54,147 bases of DNA, taken from positions 1 to 54,147 of the forward strand of contig CALWNC010000011.1 in the NCBI GenBank assembly GCA_944382715.1, read 5' to 3'. The translations under genes and the position numbers were made by a program. Position 1 is the stretch's first letter, and every line of letters starts with the position of its first letter. The stretch is from an uncultured Clostridia bacterium. Its GTDB lineage: Bacteria > Bacillota > Clostridia > Christensenellales > UBA1242. The notes under the pieces were generated by a model. It saw only the letters and a program-made list of their open reading frames with translations, was not told the origin of the DNA and searched no databases. Shown piece after piece: positions 16,065 through 23,427 of the stretch.

Positions 16065-17094
16065 TTATAGATTCAAATCGAAAACATCATTGTGTTTATT
16101 GTAAACATATATTTTACTTGTATTTTCCTTAAAATTATAAACATAAGTACCAAATGTTAAACAATTATATCCACAATTCTGTTTGGACAAAACAGAATTG
16201 TAGTCGCATGTGCCATAATACTGCAATATCTCAAGCACTTCTTTTTCATTTAAGTCATTTCTATCTTGCAATAGCTCTTGCATAATTATCATTCTCTGTA
16301 AGGTATTATTAATTTTAGCTAATCTTTTTGGTTTAAATTTCTTCATATTGTCAAAAACAATGTGGTTGGTATGAAGAAATGTTCCATCAATTTTTCTAAT
16401 TTCACATTCATTTAAAATCTTTTCAACATAAAACATTTCTCCCGTATTTTTATCACAAATATTTAAACCCTCACTTCCCGCAATTGGTATCTCTTTAATC
16501 TTTTGAAAGACCTCATCAAGATTATTGCATTCTGTCAAAGTTTTTAGTTGTAAATATGTTGGAAGATAGTCAAGGTTGTAATCAATAAAATCTATTGAAT
16601 TCATTGAGAAAATAAAATTTTTAGATATATAGATTGTCGAAGATGTTAAACAACGAGAATCTGCTATTGTATAATATTCTTTTTCCCCTTGTTTAACCTT
16701 AATTAAAAGAGTTCTTTTTTGATTATATGGACCATCTTCATTATGTGCCAAAATTATATTATTTTTGTATGAACGATGATTGAACTACAACTTTCACTAT
16801 TTTTTCGTTGAAATTCATAACAATAGTTAAGCAACATAATTTTTAAATCAATACCTGAACCATCTGCCCTACCCTGTAAATCTTCTAAAATAAATGGGTA
16901 CTCCTTTTCTATCCGTTTTAAAAGATTTTGTATATAATTTAATGTGCTAGGCTCTTTAATCTTTTCTTTAAGATTTTTCTCAGTTTGTTTATATCCCCAT
17001 CTTAATAGCTTACCTAATTGAAACTTATATAATAATTAGTTTTCCCTTCAATTTCAACAATGCCTTTATCATATTTTATTATATAATTTTTCAT
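16065..17094 (-). pseudogene. C45-type NTN hydrolase / acyltransferase, two frameshifts
   Basis: The longest open piece (16065-16751) begins AHNEDGPYN, which normally follows the N-terminal nucleophile cysteine of C45 (isopenicillin-N acyltransferase-like) proteins. Reading upstream in a shifted frame recovers the missing part: FQLGKLLRWGY, YPFILEDLQGRADGSGIDL, then ESCSSIIVHTKII with the predicted nucleophile cysteine at 16787-16789. The natural start is ATG 17094 after AGGAG (MKNYIIKYDKGIVEIEG). One shift lies at the T run 17021-17023 (a lost T restores YYISFQLG) and the other at 16751-16759. The repaired protein is about 343 residues, the usual family length. The family cleaves or exchanges acyl-amide groups. 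Two independent breaks argue for real decay. Confidence 0.78.
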
Positions 17095-17275
17095 TCTATT
17101 CTCCTAAAATTATTTTAAAGTTAATTATTTCAAAAGTCAAACAATAATATTTTATAATAAGCTCAAAACATTGTATTAATTCAAGTTTTAATTATAAAAT
17201 ATTAATAATTAAAAAATAGTTTAACAATTTTATATTTTTTGCTTTAATTATATTTTGAAAATAATAAATAAAAAT

Positions 17276-17303
17276 AAAAAAATCCATACCTTTCGGTTCG
17301 GAT
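17276..17303 (-). terminator. Terminator of tRNA-Leu(CAG)
   Basis: On the minus strand ATCCGAACC-GAAA-GGTATGGAT forms a 9-position stem with one A-A mismatch and a GAAA tetraloop, followed by seven T's. It begins 10 bases after the tRNA's encoded CCA. Confidence 0.75.
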
Positions 17304-17312
17304 AGTTTTATT

Positions 17313-17398
17313 TGGTGCGGATAACAGGACTTGAACCTGCAAGGAATTGCTTCCATAAGGACCTGAACCTTACGCGTTTGCCATTTCGCCATATCCGC
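17313..17398 (-). tRNA. tRNA-Leu, anticodon CAG, CCA encoded
   Basis: This is an 86-nt class II tRNA. The acceptor GCGGATA pairs with TATCCGC, the anticodon loop TTCAGGT sits on an AAGG/CCTT stem, there is a long variable arm, and the T-arm contains GTTCAAG. The terminator follows at once. Confidence 0.96.
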
Positions 17399-17642
17399 AT
17401 AAATTAAATTATAAAATTTTTTCAAATTATGTCAATTATATAAATGATAATAAAAAGTTTTATTTATGCCATAATTAAAATAAATTTTATAATTATTATC
17501 GTATAATAGATATACTACTAAAATTAATTTTAAGCTCTTTTTTAAATTTATAAAATAAATTTCTTTCTTATAATAAAATATTAGAATCAAATGTAAAAAG
17601 CTTAATTCTAAACTCTCAATTTTATGGACCTTTTACTAAATT

Positions 17643-18275
17643 CTAGTCTTCTTCCTCTTCAAACTCACCTATACCATATTCTCTTTTTATTTTTTTGCTA
17701 TACTGCCTTACATGAATTTTTGCATTTAAAAGATGATAACTTTGTTTTTTTTGTTCACCAATTGAGTTCCATTCTCCCATAATTGTTTCAAGTCCATCCC
17801 AGAGAAAAACCCAACCTACAACTTCAATCAAAAAAACTGTATGAGTGTTAGCAAAAAAATCGTAAAAAAATGATTCTAAAAGTAATACACCAAAACCCAA
17901 TATCATATAGAAAATACCTAAAATAATATTGTATTTTTGCTTTCTTTTTAGTCTAACAATTCTTTCTGCATAATATCTTTTTATAGATTTCTTTATTCTT
18001 TTCTTTTCTTCGTTAGTTGTATTAGATTCTGTATAAATATCTATTGAAAGTTGCTCGCTATCTGGTATTGATTCTTCACACATATTAATATAGTCAATTA
18101 CTTCACTATTTGTAAGCTCATAAGATAAATAAGAATATGGAGAGAAAAAATCATTGGAATCTTTTAATCCAACATTAATTTGTACAGTACCATCTTTATT
18201 GTAATCAAGTTCTTCTGCTTCTCTCATAGCAATACTTTTGTCTACTTTTCTTAATAATTTTATTTTTTTTAACAT
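17643..18275 (-). CDS. Membrane protein of unknown function with two helices
   Basis: The 210 residues match no family I recognise. Residues 1-110 are soluble and mixed in charge. A basic stretch (KKRIKKSIKRYYAERIVRLK) precedes two hydrophobic segments at about 117-135 and 148-165, and the tail is charged and ends EFEEEED. The positive-inside rule suggests that both ends are cytoplasmic. It stands between a tRNA-Leu and the divergent tRNA cluster and appears to be a single-gene unit. Confidence 0.6.
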   Translation of the reverse strand: MLKKIKLLRKVDKSIAMREAEELDYNKDGTVQINVGLKDSNDFFSPYSYLSYELTNSEVIDYINMCEESIPDSEQLSIDIYTESNTTNEEKKRIKKSIKRYYAERIVRLKRKQKYNIILGIFYMILGFGVLLLESFFYDFFANTHTVFLIEVVGWVFLWDGLETIMGEWNSIGEQKKQSYHLLNAKIHVRQYSKKIKREYGIGEFEEEED

Positions 18276-18422
18276 GTGTAATTTTCCTTCTATAAAAATA
18301 TTATATCATAAATTATTATTAATTCATTAATTAAATTTAATGTAAGATAATAAAAAATACATTCATTATATTTATAAATATTTCTTAAAATATTAAAATT
18401 ATTAATTATTTGAAAAAAATCA

Positions 18423-18451
18423 TTGACAGAAAAAAAAATTAGTGCTAATAT
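18423..18451 (+). promoter_or_regulatory. SigA promoter of the tRNA cluster
   Basis: A perfect TTGACA (18423-18428) is 17 bp from TAATAT (18446-18451), with an extended TGC before the -10 box. The start point would be about 12 bases before tRNA-Gly. An overlapping TATAAT lies 3 bases further on. Confidence 0.8.
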
Positions 18452-18470
18452 AATGGAGTAAAAATTGATT

Positions 18471-18544
18471 GCGGGTGTAGCTCAATGGTAGAGCGCTAGC
18501 CTTCCAAGCTGGTTGTGTGAGTTCGATTCTCATCACTCGCTCCA
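18471..18544 (+). tRNA. tRNA-Gly, anticodon TCC
   Basis: The 74-nt cloverleaf has acceptor GCGGGTG, anticodon loop CTTCCAA and T-loop GTTCGATTC, with CCA encoded. It is the first of five tRNAs apparently read from the promoter at 18423. Confidence 0.97.
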
Positions 18545-18559
18545 TTTTTTTTATAAAAT

Positions 18560-18636
18560 GTGTCTTTAGCTCAGCTGGATAGAGCATCGCCCTTCTAAGG
18601 CGAGGGTCGGGGGTTCGAATCCCTCAAGACACACCA
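18560..18636 (+). tRNA. tRNA-Arg, anticodon TCT
   Basis: This is a 77-nt cloverleaf. Acceptor GTGTCTT pairs with AAGACAC, the anticodon loop is CTTCTAA, the T-arm contains GGGGGTTCGAATCCC, and CCA is encoded. Confidence 0.97.
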
Positions 18637-18639
18637 AAT

Positions 18640-18717
18640 GGTGGGTATAGCGCAGTTGGTTAGAGCGCAAGATTGTGGATCTTGAGGTCGTGGGTTCAAG
18701 TCCCACTGCCCGCCCCA
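18640..18717 (+). tRNA. tRNA-His, anticodon GTG
   Basis: Acceptor GTGGGTA pairs with TGCCCGC. An extra 5' G at 18640 sits opposite C73, the histidine identity feature. The anticodon loop is TTGTGGA and CCA is encoded. Confidence 0.97.
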
Positions 18718-18729
18718 TACTTTATTTCT

Positions 18730-18804
18730 TGGGGTGTAGCCAAGCGGTAAGGCAATAGACTTTGACTCTATCATTCGTAGGTCCGAATCCTGCCACCCCA
18801 GCCA
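18730..18804 (+). tRNA. tRNA-Gln, anticodon TTG
   Basis: This is a 75-nt cloverleaf. Acceptor TGGGGTG pairs with CACCCCA, the anticodon loop is CTTTGAC, and CCA is encoded. Confidence 0.96.
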
Positions 18805-18839
18805 AAATCATTTACGATTAGAAGGACGAACAGTTATAT

Positions 18840-18914
18840 TGGGGTGTCGCCAAGTGGTAAGGCATGGGACTCTGACTCCCACATTCGAGGGTTCGAAACC
18901 TTCCACCCCAGCCA
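18840..18914 (+). tRNA. tRNA-Gln, anticodon CTG
   Basis: This is a 75-nt cloverleaf with the same acceptor as the previous gene and anticodon loop CTCTGAC. It is a paralogue of tRNA-Gln(TTG) that reads CAG directly. CCA is encoded. Confidence 0.96.
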
Positions 18915-19026
18915 AAATTTATCAGCATATAGTATGTATAGAAACAACATATTGACGACTCAAAAATTATCACCAAAAACATTATTGTATTTTATCTTTA
19001 CTTTTAAACTTGCTATTTAAAAACAA

Positions 19027-19056
19027 TTGACTATTTTTTTAAGGTATTAATATAAT
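19027..19056 (+). promoter_or_regulatory. SigA promoter of the first tRNA-Lys(TTT)
   Basis: TTGACT (19027-19032) and TATAAT (19051-19056) are 18 bp apart, about 75 bases before the tRNA. The stretch from 18915 to 19026 shows no gene. Confidence 0.7.
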
Positions 19057-19133
19057 ATTAAAGTTTCAAGTCCCAAATACTGACTAATAACATATTTATT
19101 ATTTACTAATAATTAGTCATCAAAATTTAATAT

Positions 19134-19209
19134 GGTTCATTAGCTCAGTCGGTAGAGCACTTGACTTTTAATCAAGGGGTCCCGAGTTCGAATCTCGGAT
19201 GAGCCACCA
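19134..19209 (+). tRNA. tRNA-Lys, anticodon TTT, copy 1
   Basis: This is a 76-nt cloverleaf. Acceptor GGTTCAT pairs with ATGAGCC, the anticodon loop is CTTTTAA, and CCA is encoded. It is identical in sequence to the copy at 19597-19672. Confidence 0.97.
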
Positions 19210-19211
19210 AG

Positions 19212-19244
19212 AACTAAACCACAGATTGTCGTTTAGTTTTTTTT
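19212..19244 (+). terminator. Terminator of tRNA-Lys copy 1
   Basis: AACTAAAC (19212-19219) pairs with GTTTAGTT (19231-19238), followed by an uninterrupted T run to 19244. It starts two bases after CCA. Confidence 0.9.
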
Positions 19245-19360
19245 ATGAAGAAATTGAATAATACTAAGCTAGAGGTAAAAATAATTTTAATTTATAATAA
19301 TTAAAAATTACAAAGTTTTTTACAAAAAATAATATTATTAAAGCTTTTTTTTAAAAGTAC

Positions 19361-19389
19361 TTGATTTTTTTGTACAAAAGTGCTATCAT
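19361..19389 (+). promoter_or_regulatory. Promoter upstream of the second tRNA-Lys(TTT)
   Basis: TTGATT (19361-19366) and TATCAT (19384-19389) are 17 bp apart with an extended TGC. It points at the tRNA-Lys/tRNA-Leu pair but lies more than 200 bases upstream. The 19397-19596 stretch between is AT-rich, contains an AAATTTTTTTA/TAAAAAAATTT inverted repeat and shows no ORF. Confidence 0.55.
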
Positions 19390-19596
19390 TGAGCAGTCAT
19401 AGCAAAAACTTTTATTGTAAAATTATAAAAATTTTTTTAATTTAAATAAAAAAATTTACCTAGTTAAAGAAAATAATAAATTTTTATAATGCTTTGATAT
19501 ATTTAGTATATATTCAATTATATTTAGAATTTGTTAATCTAGTTTTTATTTTGCAATTCGTATTATCCCCTCCTAAAAACTATTTTAATTACTTGT

Positions 19597-19672
19597 GGTT
19601 CATTAGCTCAGTCGGTAGAGCACTTGACTTTTAATCAAGGGGTCCCGAGTTCGAATCTCGGATGAGCCACCA
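19597..19672 (+). tRNA. tRNA-Lys, anticodon TTT, copy 2
   Basis: The sequence is identical to the gene at 19134-19209, including the encoded CCA. The flanks differ, so the duplication covers only the tRNA or is old. It is followed 10 bases later by tRNA-Leu(TAG). Confidence 0.97.
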
Positions 19673-19682
19673 AAAAAATTAT

Positions 19683-19765
19683 GCGGATGTGGTGAAATGG
19701 CAGACACGATAGACTTAGGATCTATTGCGACGAGCGTGCAGGTTCAACTCCTGTCATCCGCACCA
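19683..19765 (+). tRNA. tRNA-Leu, anticodon TAG
   Basis: This is an 83-nt class II tRNA. Acceptor GCGGATG pairs with CATCCGC, the anticodon loop is CTTAGGA, the variable arm is TGCGACGAGCGTGCA-like, and CCA is encoded. Confidence 0.96.
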
Positions 19766-19783
19766 AAGTTTTCCCGAATGCTA

Positions 19784-19862
19784 TAACAGGACAAAAATTT
19801 GTTTTAGGTTTTTATTGTTTTAACTTTAATTCATTTTTATTTTTCTCTCCTTAGTCCTGTTA
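19784..19862 (+). other. Long-range 9-bp stem ahead of the lipoprotein gene
   Basis: TAACAGGAC (19784-19792) pairs perfectly with GTCCTGTTA (19854-19862) around a 61-nt pyrimidine-rich loop. A strong terminator hairpin follows 12 bases later, then the lipoprotein ribosome site. It may be a tRNA-operon 3' element or part of an attenuator-like leader. Confidence 0.4.
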
Positions 19863-19874
19863 ACTGCAAAACAT

Positions 19875-19905
19875 CTCATAACAAGTTAATTGTTATGAGT
19901 TTTTT
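19875..19905 (+). terminator. Intrinsic terminator between tRNA-Leu and the lipoprotein gene
   Basis: CTCATAACA (19875-19883) pairs with TGTTATGAG (19891-19899) across a 7-nt loop and is followed by six T's. It ends the tRNA transcript or attenuates the next gene, whose start is 18 bases on. Confidence 0.88.
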
Positions 19906-19922
19906 ATTATAGAGAGGTGCAA

Positions 19923-20795
19923 ATGAAAAGATTATCTTATTTGGTTTTATTTTTATTTATTTTGATTAATGTTGTGGCTTGCTCGTCTCCTAAAACTAAT
20001 GATAATAATGCCACAAATAGTTTTTTAAATTATCATACCGAAGGTAATATCTCGCCAAAAGATAGTAGCACAAAAATTTACTATGCAGAAAATCAATATG
20101 TATCATTCTCACTTGATTCAACCCTATCCGTAGAATTTAATGACAATGATATTGTTGTATTCAATGATGGAACGGCAATGGCAAAACTTTATTCTGTCAT
20201 AAAAATTTATCCGACTAGTTCTAGCTATAAACTTATAAATGGTAATAATTATATTAATTTTGAGTCTAATGTAGTATTTACAAAAATTAGTACTGGTAGT
20301 AAGACTTATTCACTCGAAGATATAGACTTGTCAAACTTTAAAATTGTAGATGCATCACTGATAACTCCAGTTTTTGAGGAATTTTTTGTTGCAGGTGGTT
20401 TAATTTATGTACCTGAATTTGATAAAGAAGGCAATATAAAGCCAGTAACAATAAAAACGCAAAATGATAATATTTACTCTGCAAATGGCACAATTTTTTA
20501 CGCATATTTTAATGAAAAATATACAAGCGATAAAACCAAGAATGATATAAAAGCAAATATAGAACTAGACTTTTCCACTATAGAAACCAATTCTTGTAAC
20601 ATAATAAATTTATATTTTGACTTATTGCCTGAAATAGATAAATATTTAGCATTTACCATTATAAAAACAGATAAAAGCTTCTACTTTATAGAAATGAAAT
20701 ACAATAATGAGGGATACTATGAAATGGAAGACCCTTCTGAAAATTTAGATACATATGTTAATATTCATTTTATTGAAAATATTTTTAATTACTAA
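19923..20795 (+). CDS. Lipoprotein of unknown function
   Basis: This 290-residue protein starts MKRLSYLVLFLFILINVVAC. A charged n-region, a hydrophobic core and the VVAC lipobox predict lipidation of Cys20. The mature part begins with a Ser/Asn/Thr-rich linker and then a beta-rich domain (YYAENQYVSFSLDSTLSVEF onward). It has no motif I can name. ATG 19923 was chosen over the upstream GTG because AGAGAGGTG lies just before it. A hairpin and terminator lie upstream, so expression may be conditional or may come from a promoter inside that leader. The gene ends in a terminator shared with the convergent amidohydrolase-like gene. Confidence 0.75.
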   Translation: MKRLSYLVLFLFILINVVACSSPKTNDNNATNSFLNYHTEGNISPKDSSTKIYYAENQYVSFSLDSTLSVEFNDNDIVVFNDGTAMAKLYSVIKIYPTSSSYKLINGNNYINFESNVVFTKISTGSKTYSLEDIDLSNFKIVDASLITPVFEEFFVAGGLIYVPEFDKEGNIKPVTIKTQNDNIYSANGTIFYAYFNEKYTSDKTKNDIKANIELDFSTIETNSCNIINLYFDLLPEIDKYLAFTIIKTDKSFYFIEMKYNNEGYYEMEDPSENLDTYVNIHFIENIFNY

Positions 20796-20820
20796 TAAGT
20801 AAATTAATTACTTAATAATA

Positions 20821-20847
20821 AAAAGCACTATTTAAAGTGCTTTTTTT
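20821..20847. terminator. Bidirectional terminator
   Basis: AAAAGCACT (20821-20829) pairs with AGTGCTTTT (20836-20844), followed by T's. The A-tract in front serves the minus-strand gene. The amidohydrolase-like gene's stop lies inside the loop region. Confidence 0.85.
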
Positions 20848-22109
20848 CCTTTAATATAAACTTCACTAACTGGACTAGTGATATTTTTTTCTTTTATCTC
20901 TGACAATTTATAATCAAGAACTAAGAAGTCTGCTCTAAAACCATTTTCAATTGAACCTTTAAACATATCATCAAAGGCAAAATATGCAGAATATTTTATC
21001 ATTGACATCAAAGCTCTTTCAAATGTCAATTTTTGCTTAACATTAAAAATTTTACCATTTTTATATATTCTAGAATTTGACATATATATAAGGTCAAATA
21101 TGTTAGGCACACCAAGTTTTGACGAATTTAATAAAAATGAAAAGCCATTTTCTGCAAACTTATTAACTATCTGTATATTTTTTGACCTAAAATATCCTAA
21201 GTGTCTTTTAAAAATGTGACCGTTTTCACTAATTTCATTAATTTCAAAACTAGGACTTACATGCAACTTTTTCATTGTACTAATCTGATTTTTTGAAGCT
21301 AAATTGCAGTTTTTTGCAATCGGTCTAAATAGTTCTTCCTCTTTTTTATCCTTAACATTTTCTTCAAAACATCTCAAAAACTGAGAAAGAGCTTCATCAC
21401 CATTAGTTTCAACAACTAACTGTTTTTTTTCATCTAGTGATGCCTTGATAAGCACAGAGAGTTGTTCGTCAACAACATTTGTATATCCCCTATATGACTT
21501 TTCTTTTTTATATTTTTTAGAAATCCATGCTTTTTTTTCTGATAATTTACCATCAATCTTAATTAGATAGCCCCCAATTCTAAAATTGTTTTTATATTTT
21601 CTATAAGACCTACAATTATTGTCCATAACATCTTTGCTTGTCAACATATCAATATATGCTATTACATCTAATTTTAGTAAATTTGATTCTGATAGTTTTT
21701 TCCAAAAAATAAACTCTTTATTATTGACACCCATCTCAAAAATTGTGGTTATTCCATTTTTTAGATATTCGTCTTGAATTTTTAAAAATTCTTCTTTATA
21801 ATACTCAAAATTGTCAAATTTTTCATAATTTTCATCAATTTCTGCATTATTTTCAAGAAATTGTGCTTTATTTGCATTTTTTATGTTTAATTCAATCAAA
21901 TTATAAATCTTTGCGTTTGTATCAAAAAAAGTAGGAATAACGGTTTTTCCTAACAAATCAATAACTTCGCTATCCTCACCTTTCATTTCAAGAACTTCCT
22001 CATTGCTTCCAACAAGAACAATACTTTCATCATTAACCAAGAATGCATTTGCATTTGGCAATTTTGCATCAAAGGTAATTATATTTGCATTATAAAAAAT
22101 CTTTTTCAT
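20832..22109 (-). CDS. Amidohydrolase-like (YtcJ-type) protein lacking the metal ligands
   Basis: This 425-residue protein has the overall layout of Amidohydro_3/YtcJ proteins. It has an N-terminal beta-sandwich strand set (FYNANIITFDAKLPNANAFL), IDLLGKTVIP before the barrel, GGYLIKIDGKLSEKKAWISK (family pattern K-x-x-x-DG-x-x-x-x-x-A), and C-terminal SIENGFRADFLVLD. Every position that normally binds metal is changed. The D-x-H-x-H motif reads DTNAK, the H-x-I-G-D motif reads ETNGDEA, the following E-H reads AKN, and the late S-D-x-P reads NSSKLGVP. The reading frame is intact and has good codons, so it looks like a conserved non-catalytic protein rather than a fresh pseudogene. Its role is unknown. 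Confidence 0.72.
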   Translation of the reverse strand: MKKIFYNANIITFDAKLPNANAFLVNDESIVLVGSNEEVLEMKGEDSEVIDLLGKTVIPTFFDTNAKIYNLIELNIKNANKAQFLENNAEIDENYEKFDNFEYYKEEFLKIQDEYLKNGITTIFEMGVNNKEFIFWKKLSESNLLKLDVIAYIDMLTSKDVMDNNCRSYRKYKNNFRIGGYLIKIDGKLSEKKAWISKKYKKEKSYRGYTNVVDEQLSVLIKASLDEKKQLVVETNGDEALSQFLRCFEENVKDKKEEELFRPIAKNCNLASKNQISTMKKLHVSPSFEINEISENGHIFKRHLGYFRSKNIQIVNKFAENGFSFLLNSSKLGVPNIFDLIYMSNSRIYKNGKIFNVKQKLTFERALMSMIKYSAYFAFDDMFKGSIENGFRADFLVLDYKLSEIKEKNITSPVSEVYIKGKKAL

Positions 22110-22270
22110 TTCACGATTCCCAACTTTTCATCATATAATGAAACTATACTTAATATTTTAATTAATTAATGAATTATTGTCAAATGACTATAAATATTTA
22201 TCTAATGTTAATTAAAAAAGTGTATAATTCTACTTTTTTCTCACAAAATAAAACTATTAGTGAGGAAATT

Positions 22271-23398
22271 ATGAAAAAATATCAAGAATTGTCACCTTTT
22301 CAAAAAAGGTATTTACCAATCTTTATATCAATAGGAATTATATTTATTTTAGAGTTAGTTTTGATTTTTACTTTTCCAATGTTATCTCATGATATTATAA
22401 CTAGTCCTGAAAAAAAATCAAGTAAGAGCAACTGGCCAACAAAGCTTGCTGCACCTTATATTGATATGTCTTCTTGGGTTGATGTTTCTAATGCTTATAG
22501 TATAAATGGTGCTCCGGATTTAGGGAAGCTTTCTGATGATTCGGGATTTTTATACTTTAACTTGGGGTTTATACAACCATCAACCACTTCCCCTCTTAAA
22601 TCTGATGGAACAATTGAATGGGGCTGGGGTGGCTATTCATTACTAGGTAGTGGAAGCACAAACTCTCAATATCAAGGTATTGTACAGTCACTTGAAAATT
22701 TAAGAAAAAGAGGTGGGGATTATGCAATCTCCATTGGAGGACAAGTCGGCGATGCTCCATGGGTTGTAACACAAAATCAAAATGCACTTGAAAATTTTTA
22801 TAGAGAAGTTATCCAAACATATAGTCTAAAAAGACTTGACCTTGATATTGAGGAATCTAATCAAGATCAAGACCAAAATATTATCAATGCTAAGGCTATA
22901 AAGACCGTTCAAAACGAAACAAATATAGAAATAACACTTACAATTCCTATTATGCCAAGTGGCTGGGAACAAAAACAAATAAATATTATTAATGCGTATC
23001 TTGATACTGGTGTCGATATTGCAATTGTAAATTCAATGACCATGTGTTATGGTACAGGTGTTTATCCTAATGAAGATTATGGAACGGCTTCAGTTAGAGC
23101 AATTACAAATTCTGTTGAACAATTAAAGAAACTTTATGCAAATCATGGTCAAGAACTTACTGACGATTTGGCATACTTAAAGACTGGGGCAACATTCTCA
23201 ATAGGTTATGAAAGCAATCTATATCCGGTATTTACACTAGAAATGGCTAATACCGTTGTCAATGACGCTAAAAAACACAATTATGGACTAGTTTCAATGT
23301 GGTCAATGGGAAGAGATGCAATGCTTGAATCAAATTCAGCTATTACTTCGCAGTTTAATTACAGCAAAATCTTAAAAAGTTATACTGAAAATACATAA
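22271..23398 (+). CDS. Membrane-anchored glycoside hydrolase family 18-like protein
   Basis: This protein is 375 residues from ATG 22271, which follows GAGG. An N-terminal cytoplasmic stub and one membrane helix (about residues 15-40) anchor an outside barrel. GH18 features are APYIDMSSW at the first strand, YAISIGGQVGD at the third, and RLDLDIEES carrying the D-x-D-x-E catalytic motif. A late VSMWSMGRD supplies the closing tryptophan. GH18 enzymes cut chitin, N-acetylglucosamine polymers or peptidoglycan (spore SleL/YaaH type). It is convergent with spoIVA and shares its terminator. Use on the cell's own wall is plausible but unproven. Confidence 0.83.
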   Translation: MKKYQELSPFQKRYLPIFISIGIIFILELVLIFTFPMLSHDIITSPEKKSSKSNWPTKLAAPYIDMSSWVDVSNAYSINGAPDLGKLSDDSGFLYFNLGFIQPSTTSPLKSDGTIEWGWGGYSLLGSGSTNSQYQGIVQSLENLRKRGGDYAISIGGQVGDAPWVVTQNQNALENFYREVIQTYSLKRLDLDIEESNQDQDQNIINAKAIKTVQNETNIEITLTIPIMPSGWEQKQINIINAYLDTGVDIAIVNSMTMCYGTGVYPNEDYGTASVRAITNSVEQLKKLYANHGQELTDDLAYLKTGATFSIGYESNLYPVFTLEMANTVVNDAKKHNYGLVSMWSMGRDAMLESNSAITSQFNYSKILKSYTENT

Positions 23399-23427
23399 AA
23401 AAGTGGCAAATAGCCACTTTTTTTTTT
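23397..23427. terminator. Bidirectional terminator between the GH18 gene and spoIVA
   Basis: AAAAAAGTGGC (23397-23407) pairs with GCCACTTTTTT (23413-23423) across loop AAATA, with T's continuing to 23427. Confidence 0.9.

Noticed and set aside
17192..17425. Minus-strand 77-codon frame
   Set aside because: It lies across the tRNA-Leu(CAG) gene and its terminator and is a shadow of them.
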